From Dinochytrium kinnereticum (taxonomy: Eukaryota > Chytridiomycota > Chytridiomycetes > Chytridiales > Chytridiaceae), in contig JADGJT010000010.1 of NCBI GenBank assembly GCA_027604005.1, positions 62,001 through 126,000 of the forward strand: a stretch of DNA of 64,000 nt. Reading direction: 5' to 3'. The translations under genes and the position numbers were made by a program. Each line of letters opens with the position of its first letter. Position 1 is the stretch's first letter. This document shows, piece after piece, positions 55,013 to 64,000 of the stretch. The notes beneath the pieces are model-generated. The model saw only the letters and a list, made by a program, of their open reading frames with translations, ran no database searches and was not told where the DNA came from.

Positions 55013-56890
55013 TCAATAGGTCATGGCCTCCTCCGCCTCAATTTCCTCTTTGGTTACATATGTAGTCCAGTCAGGAACAACTCGATCACGGAGATAAGGC
55101 TCCCTCAGCACCTCAACCCCCCCGTTCTTGATCGCGCCCACAAGAGAACCTAAGAATCCAGTATTCCCCGTTCAGAATTCACATAAAAGAATAAGACCAA
55201 CGAAGGATGTAAAACAAAGAGTTCGTTCTCTTACCTCCGACCCAAGACAGGCAATTTGGCATAAAGACGGTTTTAACAAACTTGACTTTGATTGATAACC
55301 GCTTGATCTTGGAGTATTCCGAGTTGGCTGAATTTTCAAGAAGGTGTTGCATATGCTCCATCAGTCGTGGCTGAAATCCCGGAAGCATGGCAGTACCGCC
55401 CGCCAAAACAATGTTCTCTATCATCTCCGACCGAATATCGATGGGGCACTATTTAGCACGCATTAAGGGTAAGCGTTTACAAAATCAAAGGAAAAAAAAG
55501 GAATAGGACAGGGAAAATAACGCAATATCAGAAAAACAAAAAAAAAACATACTCGCATGATAGCATCAAGAGCAATGGATGCGACTGACTCCCCATCATC
55601 ATCTCCCTCAAAAAGAATCTCGGCAGCCCTTTCTCTAACCCATCCAGGCACATTCACTCTTTCCCCCGTGGTCAGCCTCCAAACAACGGGCTCGGCATCA
55701 CTCCTAAAAATCGTGTACGGGATCGCCCTTTCCCTATACGGATAAGATGCCTCTCTATTGTCTCCCGAGACATCCGCTATCGACGGAAACTTGCCAACAA
55801 GACAAAATCTTGCTTTCGCATCCTCCCATAACTCAAGAGGCTGGGCTTCTACAAGATGCTCCGTGATGGGGACTTGGGTGGCGCTGGGATTTTCGGGAAC
55901 GAGGGTGCCGTGGTTTCGGATAAGGAGTTTAAGACGTTTTGTGACGGATTGTCCAGCCTTTGGGATGGTTCTTGTCATGTGGATTAAAGGGCGGCCTTCA
56001 TAGAACTGATGGGGTGGTTAGATATTGAGGAAGGGGGAAAGAGAATATGAGACCGTACAGGAACAGCTGTGGTTTCTAAGTGTCCAGAATCGATTACAAG
56101 ACCGGTCATCTTTCCTGCAGTCATTAATGCTAATAGACCGGACTGGATAAACGTGATGGATGGGACCTATTGGTTCGGTTTATGAGGAAGAACAGGGAAG
56201 GACGAAGTCACCCACCTGGAGTAACTCAAATAATATTCCCACGATGATATTCTTCAGACGAACAGGAAGCATGGGACTTTCGCAGATAATGACTTTCCGT
56301 TGCTTGGGGTCTGTGAGGAGGTATCTGAATGATGCAAAAAAGAAAAGCCACGTTCAATAAATCTTATATGTTCAAATGAAACAACAGCGATCCCCATTTC
56401 ACCCACTTGTTGTAGACAGCTTGAAGATGATATGTTAAAAGCTTCTTCCTCATTTCATCCAGCGCAGGGTCCATGGAAAGTTGATAAAGGCTTGTGTACT
56501 GCATGCCAAAACGTCAGCACATTCTACACATTTGAGCCAATGCAGTCATACCTTATTACCCGATTTTGCAAACTCCTGAGATCCTGCATGAGGAATGGGT
56601 AATGTGAAAGGGATGATATGCCGCGGTTTATGCTCTCCTGAGAGTCCGCATTTGATATACTGTGAGCCAATGTCTAGGACCACACGATCCTCGAATCCTG
56701 TTCGAAAAATATCTTAGAAAAGCAAAGAATGGCAAAGGGGATTCAGGGATTGTGTGGTTAACGAATAATGGTTGAATGGTGAGATTCAGGCATGGTCAGG
56801 CATTTTCAAGACGGTACTATGCAATACACATCATCCATGCTTTGAATCTAATGGCGTACCATAAATCGAATGCCGTCTAAGAATACTCAT
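55013..56890 (-). CDS. Actin-related protein 10 / Arp11 (ACTR10), dynactin pointed-end subunit
   Basis: Exon 1 encodes MSILRRHSIY from the ATG at 56890. Exon 2 continues GFEDRVVLDIGSQYIKCGLS, GEHKPRHIIPF, the actin-fold nucleotide motif. Later exons read QRKVIICESPMLPVRLKNII, GLVIDSGHLETTAVPVFYEG, RPLIHMTRTIPKAGQSV. Next, VRERAAEILFEGDDDGESVA, then CPIDIRSEMIENIVLAGGTA and MLPGFQPRLMEHMQHLL match animal ACTR10 closely, ending CLSWVGGSLVGAIKNGG and TGA at 55013. Arp11 caps the pointed end of the dynactin Arp1 filament and helps bind membranes and dynein adaptors. Eight or so introns, one containing a poly-A stretch. The exons near 56400-56560 are approximate. Confidence 0.88.
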
Positions 56891-57553
56891 GCTGATCCAG
56901 CATGAACTCGAGATGTGTACGGACTTTTAAGGGATGGTTGAATGGTTTGTGGTTTGGCTTCAATACCCAAATTGCACAGTATTAACAGACGAATTTTTTT
57001 CAACTGACTAGATTGCATGTCATATTGGCATCAGCGGTTAGCGAGCCAACCTGCAGTATTCTCTTGCACGGTTTTATTATTTTCAGGAAACTAACGAGGA
57101 TCACTTCAACAAAAATAAATGGTTCATGGTGACGAGATGAGGTGGATGAGGATGTACCAATGGGATTGAGGGGAAAAGTAACAAACAGGGTCTAAGGAGA
57201 GGGTTGGGTAGTCATGGAGAAAATGCTAGCAAGTTGTAAAGGGCATAATACTATCGAAAAAAAAAGGTGCAAAGGAACCCCTGAATCTAATATAGTATAG
57301 AAATATAAAAATAAAATAAAAAATGAGAGGAAAAGGACAGCAAATGGGAAAAGTAGCAACGGAAAGAAATCGGTGAAGAAAAGTGATCTGAAGCTGTTAG
57401 AAAACGTGCCAAACCCATGAGCAAAAGCAAGAATAATAAAAGAAAATTAATAATGAAGTGCCAAAGCAAAAGGAATAATAAGGTGGCAACGACACAATAA
57501 AAGGGTGGATACAACCACCAATCTCTTTTTCAAAAAAGAGTCAGGCTACTTGA
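56891..57553. other. Intergenic between ACTR10 and the zinc-finger gene
   Basis: Holds the ACTR10 promoter and the 3' flank of the Crz1-like gene. A-rich near the latter. No gene is supported. Confidence 0.4.
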
Positions 57554-59480
57554 TTAAGGGACAAGTGAGATGGAATCTAGTGCATCACTTGTAACTGAAT
57601 CAATACTGGATATCCCCATTTTAGCCTCTAACTCCTTCTGTTCCTTTAAGGCTCGAATTTTTTGAGAGCACACCGTCTCCCTATTAGGGTCCGTAGATTT
57701 AACATGCCGCTTCAGGGCGTCAGCCCTTGCGAAGGCCTTATTGCATCCAGGGCAGGTAAAGGGCTTGCCACCTCCATGCAGCTTCTCGTGACGCTTCAAG
57801 TCATGCTTACGCGGGAAGGTGTGAGTGCAGAAGGGACAGTGGTAAGGTCTCTCTCCAGTGTGTGAACGGTAGTGGGACTTAAGATTGTATGGGCGGGTAA
57901 AGGCTGTATGAGTCGGGGTTAGCACAGAGAATATCGTGGGTCGGAATGAAAAGCGAGGCAACATTATGGGTAAGGAAAACTCACTTTTCGCGCATTCGGG
58001 GAAAGGGCACTGGTAAAGAGTAGGTCTCCTACTTGTTCCAGAAGCTCCGTTCGCCGCAGCCGCAGCATGGGCATTTGCTGTGGCCAGAGCAGCAGCGGCC
58101 GACGCGGTTGTCGGATGGGCCTGATCATCACCAAAATCGTTTTCGACATAAAGATTAATGTTAGGAGACCTTCCCGGATTCTCATCTCCGCCGGCCGAGA
58201 AGTCTGATCCTGATGGACTGGGTGCAGATGGGTACCCTATAGCAGGGCTCAGGAGGTTATTGTGCAGAGGTACGGGTTGGTCGCCAGACATTCCCGTCGG
58301 GAAATCGGGATGGTGAAAGCCGTGCGATGCGACCGTCGCTGCACCAGTCGTTGAAATGGAGGATAGCGAAGAGTTGGCCGACGAGTGTAAGGATCCGTAG
58401 ACGTTGCTAGGGTTAGAGAACAGAGCGGTTTGTGCTTCCACAGAAGAAGGGATGCTATTCTGAGTCTGCGTGGCTGGTTGAAGGTAAGAGGTTGCTGCGA
58501 ACGGGTCAAGACTTCCGTTGAGCCCAGAGCGCTGCTGATTGATCAATGAATCCATAGCCCCAAGGCCCTGCTGCATTCCTAGGCTACCGGCTCCAAAGTG
58601 GGGAAGAGGTTGACCAAGGGACAAAGGGTCCAAGTCAATTGCACCAGGGAAGTTGATGGATCCCCCTAGAGTGTTGAGGTTCAGATCGACTATTCCAGTC
58701 AGGCCAGCTGAGACATCAGACAGCATGGCCTGGAACTGCTGATCATCAAAGCTATTTAAAACGCCAAGATTGTTCGGCGAGCTCATTGGCATCTGCTGAA
58801 CCAACGGCGGGTTCTGGATGAGTTCGGAAAATAGAAAAGCGTGAAGAGATGGAGAGAGTTCAGGAGATGGGTTTGGGGATTGGTTTGGAGAAGGAATGGA
58901 GTGGATCATTGGTGAGCTCATTTGGTAGATAGAGTAGTTTGAAATCGAGCCTGTTAATCAATCATTACGTTAAAACATTTTGGGACCTCTGCGGAGAGCG
59001 AGAAAAAAAAGAGGCTATTCTACCTGCCGACAGATATCCGTCATCGGAAATATCCGACTCCCCACCCAAGCTACCAACGCTGGCCATTGATGTCTTCCGC
59101 TTGAATCTCGAGGTGGGAGGAGCGAGGTGGACTCCAAAGCCCGGAACTGGGATGTTGATGTTGGGAGTCCCGACATGGGGAGAGCCAGTGCTTCCATGCT
59201 CAGACCCAACATCCGAATTATCAAATTCGGAGCCAGCATCTGATCCAGCATCTTCACCTCTGAATCCCCAGTTGCCGGCGCCCATAACACCTAAGGAGCT
59301 ACTAGTAAAGGCAGGGAAGCCACCCATGTTGTTGGTGACCGAGTTCCCCATCATTGAAGCAGGAGTGAATTGAAGGAGCGGGGATGAGGAGAGGAGGGAA
59401 GCATTGATGTCCCCATTGTACTGGCCGGACGTGGTGGACGGATCATCGATCTTGATGACGGGGGTAGCGGGTGAGAACAT
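57554..59480 (-). CDS. C2H2 zinc-finger transcription factor, Crz1-like
   Basis: Three coding exons: [17 protein letters not shown] to GYLSAG, joined to [20 protein letters not shown], and a last intron inside the first finger. The N-terminal 400 residues are Ser/Pro/Gly/Asn-rich, typical of an activation region, with an Ala run ([17 protein letters not shown]). Three adjacent C2H2 fingers follow: [57 protein letters not shown], with ARADALKRH and PRKHDLKRH the signature of Crz1/Prz1 and SteA-type factors. A short tail, [16 protein letters not shown] helix, ends SISLVP. No obvious calcineurin-docking PxIxIT motif was pinned down, although PVIKID near the N-terminus has a similar shape and deserves checking. 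Calcium-responsive regulation is inference. Confidence 0.82.
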
Positions 59481-60290
59481 TTCAGCTATTGTTCCTTGTG
59501 TCCGAGCAAGGGAATGCAGACAGGATGAAGGTTGAGTCGCTGGTCTCCGTCCTCGATCGAGTTCAGTATCAGCAGCGTAAGCGTCGTTGCAGCTGCGGGA
59601 GGAGGTTCAAGTATTGAGTGTTGAGCTGGTTGGTTGGTGTCAGAGATGCGTACGGAGGGTGGAGGCAGACGGCTCTTGTTTCAGGTCAAGGCGTTATTAC
59701 TTTTTCGGTATGAAATTTAGGGGGTCCTACAATCAACACACGATTGGTTGGAAAACGGGGATGCCATCCACAACACCGTTACAACCAAACCAACAGCGGC
59801 TGCAGGCTACGGCGATGGCATCGACCAAAGCATGAGACCCATCAGAATTCTCTTTGGGAGGTCTGCTCAATGCCCGCCACCCCAGTGTGCTCTATGAGTT
59901 TGCGCCGAATGCGTTCTCCTTCAGGTTGGTTTGAGAGGTACAAGGGCATTGTTTCAGCTTCGCCGAGCCCGCTCAATACCCCGTTTCTGCTGCCTGAGTA
60001 AGTTTGACGCGCTCCTTTGGATGAACTTTATGCCATTTTCTTTAGGGCTTGGCTGTTTGAGTATGGAGGGTGATGCGCATAGCATGTTCATTCAAGTACA
60101 AAAAGAGCAAGGCTCAATCAAAGTCTTCAAGTTGTTGATATTTACCGCAACTCTGCATGCCGCCGGTGCGGATGTGTATGTCGTTATTTATTCCACACGA
60201 AGAAATAAACATGCATGACTCTTTATCGCTATAAAGGATCAAATAGTGAATGAACAACTGTAAGGATCACCAAGCCTTTCAAACCACATA
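59481..60290. other. Upstream region of the Crz1-like gene, with a possible small ORF
   Basis: Promoter side of the Crz1-like gene (minus) and 3' flank of the ankyrin gene. On the plus strand, an ATG at 59870 (MPATPVCSMSLRRMRSPSGW) runs to a strong GTAAGT donor at about 60000 and could join AWLFEYGG and a stop at 60073. That is weak evidence for a small gene, and it has no recognisable relative. Confidence 0.25.
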
Positions 60291-62873
60291 TCATCTCCTT
60301 GATAGCAACAGCCTCACAACATCCATATGCCCTTTTGCAATCGCCTTCTTAACCGCAAAATTACGTTCAGCCGAAGGATTGCACCTCCCATCATTCAGGA
60401 GAAGCAAAACAACCTCATAAAATCCATTCTGCGATGCCATCTTGATCGCAATATTCCCGCAAGCAGCAGGGTCACAAGCGTCACGGGCATCCTCTAAGAA
60501 AGCTCTAACAACACCAGCATAACCTTTTGAGGCCGCCTGCCGAAGACCTTCGCTATTCATGGCTCCAGGATCAATCGCAATGGGGGAATCCTTTGGGTTC
60601 TTATTCCAGTATGAAAGGAGGCATCGGACCACTTGCTCGTGGCCATTTTTCGCAGCAGACCTGAGGGGAAGATCATTGGAAATGTTCGGGGTACATCGGC
60701 CAGTTGCCAAGAGAAGACTAACGACAGAGGCATGCCCACGTACAGCCGCATGCCGGAGGGCAAAGTCGTGGTCGGCGGACGGATCAACAAATCTTGGTCT
60801 CAAGGGCCACCGACTTTCTCCCTCATCTCCTGGACAAACTTGAGTGACGACGACATCCTCTAGAGGATACCCTGGTGGTGGGCAGAAACGCAGCAGCATC
60901 CGGACAATCGATTCATGACCATTGTTAGAAGCCATCCGTAGGGCATAGTTGTTTGAGGCGGCTGGGTCCACGGGCCCATAACCATCCTCACTCAGAACCA
61001 CCTGATTAACACTCTCCTCAAGGTTTAGAATGCCATGTAAAGGGGCAGAGGCTGGTCTTCCAGGATCTTCTATATGTAGTTCTCCGATCTTTATCCTGCC
61101 TCCTTCACGCGAATCCCCCGGGTAGTTGAGCAAGAGCGCAACTACATCTTCATGCCCCCTTTCTGACGCTCTTCTAAATGCTTTGCTGTTTTTAGCTGAC
61201 GGTCTAGACTGGCCTGTCTTGAGGAGCACCTTTACTATCTCCACGTAACCCCCTGTCGCAGCTGACACTAGGGCCTCACCATCCTTAGCTCCTGGGTCGA
61301 CTCTTCTCGAATCCCTTAAGTCACAGAAGGCCTCTTCACCAGTAGCAGTTTCCGAGCTGGCTCCATTAGCCTCACTCAAGTCAGATTTTGCCTCCGAACT
61401 CTGCAACAGAATTGAAACGACTCTAACATGTCCGCGTCCCGCCGCAATCCGAAGAGCAGCATGCTCATTCAAAGTAGGATCGAATCCATGCCCTATCAAT
61501 AAGCGCACAATCTGCGCCCAACCCCTCGACGCTGCACTCTCGATAGGATCCGAAGGAATTCGACTTGTTGTGACAGTACAGAGTGGTGGAAGCCTCCGTC
61601 TTAGGAATTTAATCGTCTCAAAGCAGTCCGCCCAGTGCCCGTCACCGACACTCAGGTCCGGAGGCCATGGCCTTCCATGACGTCTTGAACACAGCTTGTT
61701 TCCACAGGAGGCGCAGCCAGGGAAGCACTTGAGGAGAGCCTCGATAACTCGTACATGTCCGCCCGTACACGCACCGGCGAAAATGAGGTTTACGAGGCCA
61801 ATTTCATAAGTTATGCTGCTGGGATGTCCAGTTTTCTTCGGATTATCTTCCGAGTGTCTGTCTGGGAATAGAAGCATGGCGAAGAGTTCCACTACAACTG
61901 AAACCGATCCGTGGAAAGCGGCAACGTTAAGCGCTTTACTCAAAGTGATTGACAAGAACGAATGGACAGTGCTGTCTGGATAAGGCCCTGGCCTCGATGA
62001 GGGCGGCTTGATCGGTCTAATTTGAGCCGTGTCATCATCGTTCCGGTAATGGGTGGAGTCTCTTGATACCAATGCAATGATTTGACGCAGAACTGTGACG
62101 TTTCCGATGGAGGCAACCCACTGAACTGAGAAAAAATCGTCCTTTGACAGGTCGATATCGTAAAGTTCAATCGCCGTTACCAGAGCTTTTAAAATGGATA
62201 CCATTCGCCGTCTTCGTTCACCGTCCCAGTCAATTGTGATAAACGTCATATTATTCTCATCAGCTTCAGGAGACAAACCAAATGGCATCCTCTCCATGCG
62301 GATGAGCCACCCATCTTCCTCTTCAGCAGACAAAGGTAAGTCCTTTGCCCCTCCAACAGGCTTGCAGCACTCTTCATCAAGACAGTCTTGAGGGTCGCAG
62401 AAATCCAAATAGTACTCATGCTCCTTAGTAGAGAGTTGACGCTTCTTTCGTTTCTTTCTCGTTGTAAGCCTTCGTTCTCTCATATCTTCTCTACTGGATA
62501 TATAGATGTCTTTGAAATTGGGCAGAAGCATCGACAACGTCGTGGAGGTGAACCCTTTCAGTGAAAAAAGTGCTGTCATGTAGTCATCATTCAAGTGGTT
62601 CCATCGTAAACTAGACAGGGCAGTCTCATCAACATCACTTGTTACGGCTGCATTGTCTGTAAGTGCTGTGGGTGGCGCAGGTGGCAGTTGGGAGCGGGTG
62701 CCGTTGCTGGTACCATACACATAGCTCTGTAGGTTTTCCCTTGCAAAAGATACTCCCGAGAAGAGGAATCTTCCTCTAGTCCCCCGACAGATGTTACGTA
62801 GCTGCAACACCTCGTGTGGGTGTAGGAAGACTGCGATCTGCCGCGCTATTTCGACTGGAAGATGGTTGAGCAT
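60291..62873 (-). CDS. F-box protein with C-terminal ankyrin repeat array
   Basis: Intronless, 860 residues from the ATG at 62873. An upstream near-cognate TTG adds 13 residues and is not preferred. The first 35 residues form an F-box: MLNHLPVEIARQIAVFL, HPHEVLQLRNICRGTRGRFL. A Cys-containing insert, CSRRHGRPWPPDLSVGDG preceded by CASCGNKLC, interrupts the middle. The C-terminal half has regular ankyrin repeats (NEHAALRIAAGRGHVRVVSI, DHDFALRHAAVRGHASVVSL, NISNDLPLRSAAKNGHEQVV, NIAIKMASQNGFYEVVLLLL). This is the usual build of an SCF substrate receptor, with Skp1 binding at the F-box (established) and unknown client. Unlike the tandem pair at 45-50 kb, its F-box is at the N-terminus. Confidence 0.88.
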   Translation of the reverse strand: MLNHLPVEIARQIAVFLHPHEVLQLRNICRGTRGRFLFSGVSFARENLQSYVYGTSNGTRSQLPPAPPTALTDNAAVTSDVDETALSSLRWNHLNDDYMTALFSLKGFTSTTLSMLLPNFKDIYISSREDMRERRLTTRKKRKKRQLSTKEHEYYLDFCDPQDCLDEECCKPVGGAKDLPLSAEEEDGWLIRMERMPFGLSPEADENNMTFITIDWDGERRRRMVSILKALVTAIELYDIDLSKDDFFSVQWVASIGNVTVLRQIIALVSRDSTHYRNDDDTAQIRPIKPPSSRPGPYPDSTVHSFLSITLSKALNVAAFHGSVSVVVELFAMLLFPDRHSEDNPKKTGHPSSITYEIGLVNLIFAGACTGGHVRVIEALLKCFPGCASCGNKLCSRRHGRPWPPDLSVGDGHWADCFETIKFLRRRLPPLCTVTTSRIPSDPIESAASRGWAQIVRLLIGHGFDPTLNEHAALRIAAGRGHVRVVSILLQSSEAKSDLSEANGASSETATGEEAFCDLRDSRRVDPGAKDGEALVSAATGGYVEIVKVLLKTGQSRPSAKNSKAFRRASERGHEDVVALLLNYPGDSREGGRIKIGELHIEDPGRPASAPLHGILNLEESVNQVVLSEDGYGPVDPAASNNYALRMASNNGHESIVRMLLRFCPPPGYPLEDVVVTQVCPGDEGESRWPLRPRFVDPSADHDFALRHAAVRGHASVVSLLLATGRCTPNISNDLPLRSAAKNGHEQVVRCLLSYWNKNPKDSPIAIDPGAMNSEGLRQAASKGYAGVVRAFLEDARDACDPAACGNIAIKMASQNGFYEVVLLLLNDGRCNPSAERNFAVKKAIAKGHMDVVRLLLSRR

Positions 62874-63049
62874 AGAGAGATTTTTGTCTTTATCAAAATA
62901 GCTCTGAATCAAGAGTTATTTGGGTCTCTGAGTAATAATATGGGAGTCACGCCAGCATCGTGAAGCTTTTTAGGGGACATTTAGATGCAAGTAAAATGTT
63001 TCAACGAGCAGCCATAAACACCTCCATTGCAAGGTCATTATGATCATCA

Positions 63050-63865
63050 CTATAGGGGTTGCTTTGGCTTTTCTGGAAATAGCACTCCCAGCCCATCTAT
63101 CCCCCGGGTCCAGTCCCATCCGGGAATCCAAAAAGCAGTCGAGCCACTTCTTGATCGATCCGGATACTTCACAGATTCGTTCGTTGCCAGAGCGTATGCA
63201 TCTCTTACCCCACCCATGCAAATCCCCGTGAGCGCGCTGAACATCAGCGCCTTCTTGCTGTATGCCATCGTCAGACGAGCTGTAAAGGGGAATATGGAGA
63301 CATGACAGCAAGTTATGAAGTGTTGGAAGATGACTGATAAACTCCTGTGAATCAGAGTAAATAATTACTTACATGCGATCGAAAAAACGGACCCTGTCAA
63401 GACCCCAGCGATCCCGGAGCACGCCCAAGATTCAAACCCGAACAACTTCTCCTCCACGAACGTCTCTAGCCCGCAGAATAGTGTGCTGATCGCCGCAAAC
63501 CTCAGTCCGTATTTGACCCCTTCCACTCCTCCAACATGCACGGCCTCGTTCTGCTTTGCCCTGTGGTAAAAGTACCATCCCCCCACTGTCTTTGGAAGTC
63601 GATGCGCATTCTCAGCCAGGAATTGTAGACCCCTTTCCTTTCCTGCCATGTAGCCTCCTGTGAAGCCCCCTACCACCGCAATGCCAGCGACAGTTTGCGC
63701 GCACCACGGTACTCCAGGGGTGAGTTGGCTGAAGGCTTCTTGACGGGATTTATGTTGGAAGGAGGTGAGGAAGACAAAGATATTGCGGCATGTTAGGGCA
63801 GTGCTGTTGGCGACATTGATGGCTCTTATCCAAGATGATTGTGGATCTGACGGTGGTCCTGACAT
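63050..63865 (-). CDS. Tim17/Tim22/Tim23-family protein, TIMMDC1-like
   Basis: Two exons. The first begins MSGPPSDPQSSWIRAINV and ends SVFSIA, with the Ser codon split before RLTMAYSKKALMFSALTGIC. Hydrophobic helices with glycine-rich faces are seen at TVAGIAVVGGFTGGYMAGKE, GGVEGVKYGLRFAAISTLFC and ACSGIAGVLTGSVFSIA, as in the Tim17 family. The conserved GVKYGLRFAA and YFYHRAKQNEA resemble TIMMDC1-type proteins, which in animals help assemble complex I. A role in mitochondrial inner-membrane assembly is inference. The stop is at 63050. No cleavable presequence is evident, as usual in this family. Confidence 0.78.
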
Positions 63866-64000
63866 TTTTTCTTCAAAGTCAAATGAAAGGCTGATTATCG
63901 TAAGAATAGAACACCAGCAACAATAGCAAGTACATGTTTTATTTAACCCAAAGGCTAGGTCTAAGCGTCAAGTATGCTGCCCGCCTCTACCCTTCGAAAA
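63866..64000. other. Right window edge, upstream of the Tim17-family gene
   Basis: Short AT-rich stretch, presumably the promoter of the Tim17-family gene. Nothing else is seen before the window ends. Confidence 0.4.

Noticed and set aside
59870..60073. Small two-exon plus-strand gene
   Set aside because: Only a good donor supports it; no relative, short, and lies in a promoter region.
1..64000. tRNA, rRNA, CRISPR or bacterial operon structure
   Set aside because: No B-box tRNA signature, rRNA stretch or regular spacer array was seen; the split genes are eukaryotic.

Overview
This window is eukaryotic nuclear DNA, almost certainly from a fungus. Most genes are split by short GT-AG introns (many 43-250 nt), and many products are fungal-type: VID27, Rap1 with BRCT-Myb-RCT architecture, Mcp1, an Ecl1-like peptide, a Crz1-like zinc-finger factor, Mcd4 and Cfd1. 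A homologue of the animal protein C2orf81 and a SETD4-type SET protein, both unusual in yeasts and moulds, point to an early-diverging, probably flagellated (chytrid-like) fungus. The lineage is inference, not something a marker in the window proves.

Layout. 1-7.6 kb, minus strand: a MAPKBP1/WDR62-type WD40 protein cut by the left edge, telomere protein Rap1, VID27 and a small lysine-rich protein. 7.6-14.3 kb, plus strand: a doubtful ORF with one in-frame stop, an ER-type DnaJ (Scj1-like), a BuGZ/ZNF207 homologue with a long Met-Pro-Gly tail, and an Ecl1-like peptide. 15.7-28.9 kb: a DUF1275 membrane protein (minus), then Mcp1-like, Mcm10, Mcd4/PIGN and Cfd1 (plus), then a triple zinc-knuckle protein (minus). 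29.9-34.2 kb, plus: an MscL-type mechanosensitive channel and a cytochrome P450. 35.2-40.1 kb, minus: a polyQ/PH-domain protein and a mitochondrial-type CDF metal transporter. 40.9-43.5 kb, plus: a histidine acid phosphatase, followed by a decayed duplicate of its last exon and a 0.68-kb element with perfect 30-bp terminal inverted repeats. 45.4-51 kb, minus: two tandem intronless ankyrin-like paralogues, a fragment of unknown origin and the relic of a third copy. 51-64 kb: SETD4 (minus) and C2orf81-like (plus) as a tight divergent pair, then ACTR10/Arp11, a Crz1-like factor, an F-box/ankyrin protein and a Tim17-family protein (all minus).

How the genes relate. The neighbours are mostly ordinary housekeeping genes (telomere, replication, GPI anchor, Fe-S assembly, dynactin, ER folding) with no operon logic. 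The dynamic part is 43.5-51 kb, where exon duplication, a transposon-like element and tandem gene duplication with decay lie together. No tRNA, rRNA, CRISPR array or canonical telomeric array was recognised.

Limits. Exon joins were made by eye from reading frame, splice signals and family resemblance. Family names rest on remembered motifs, not on a database search.
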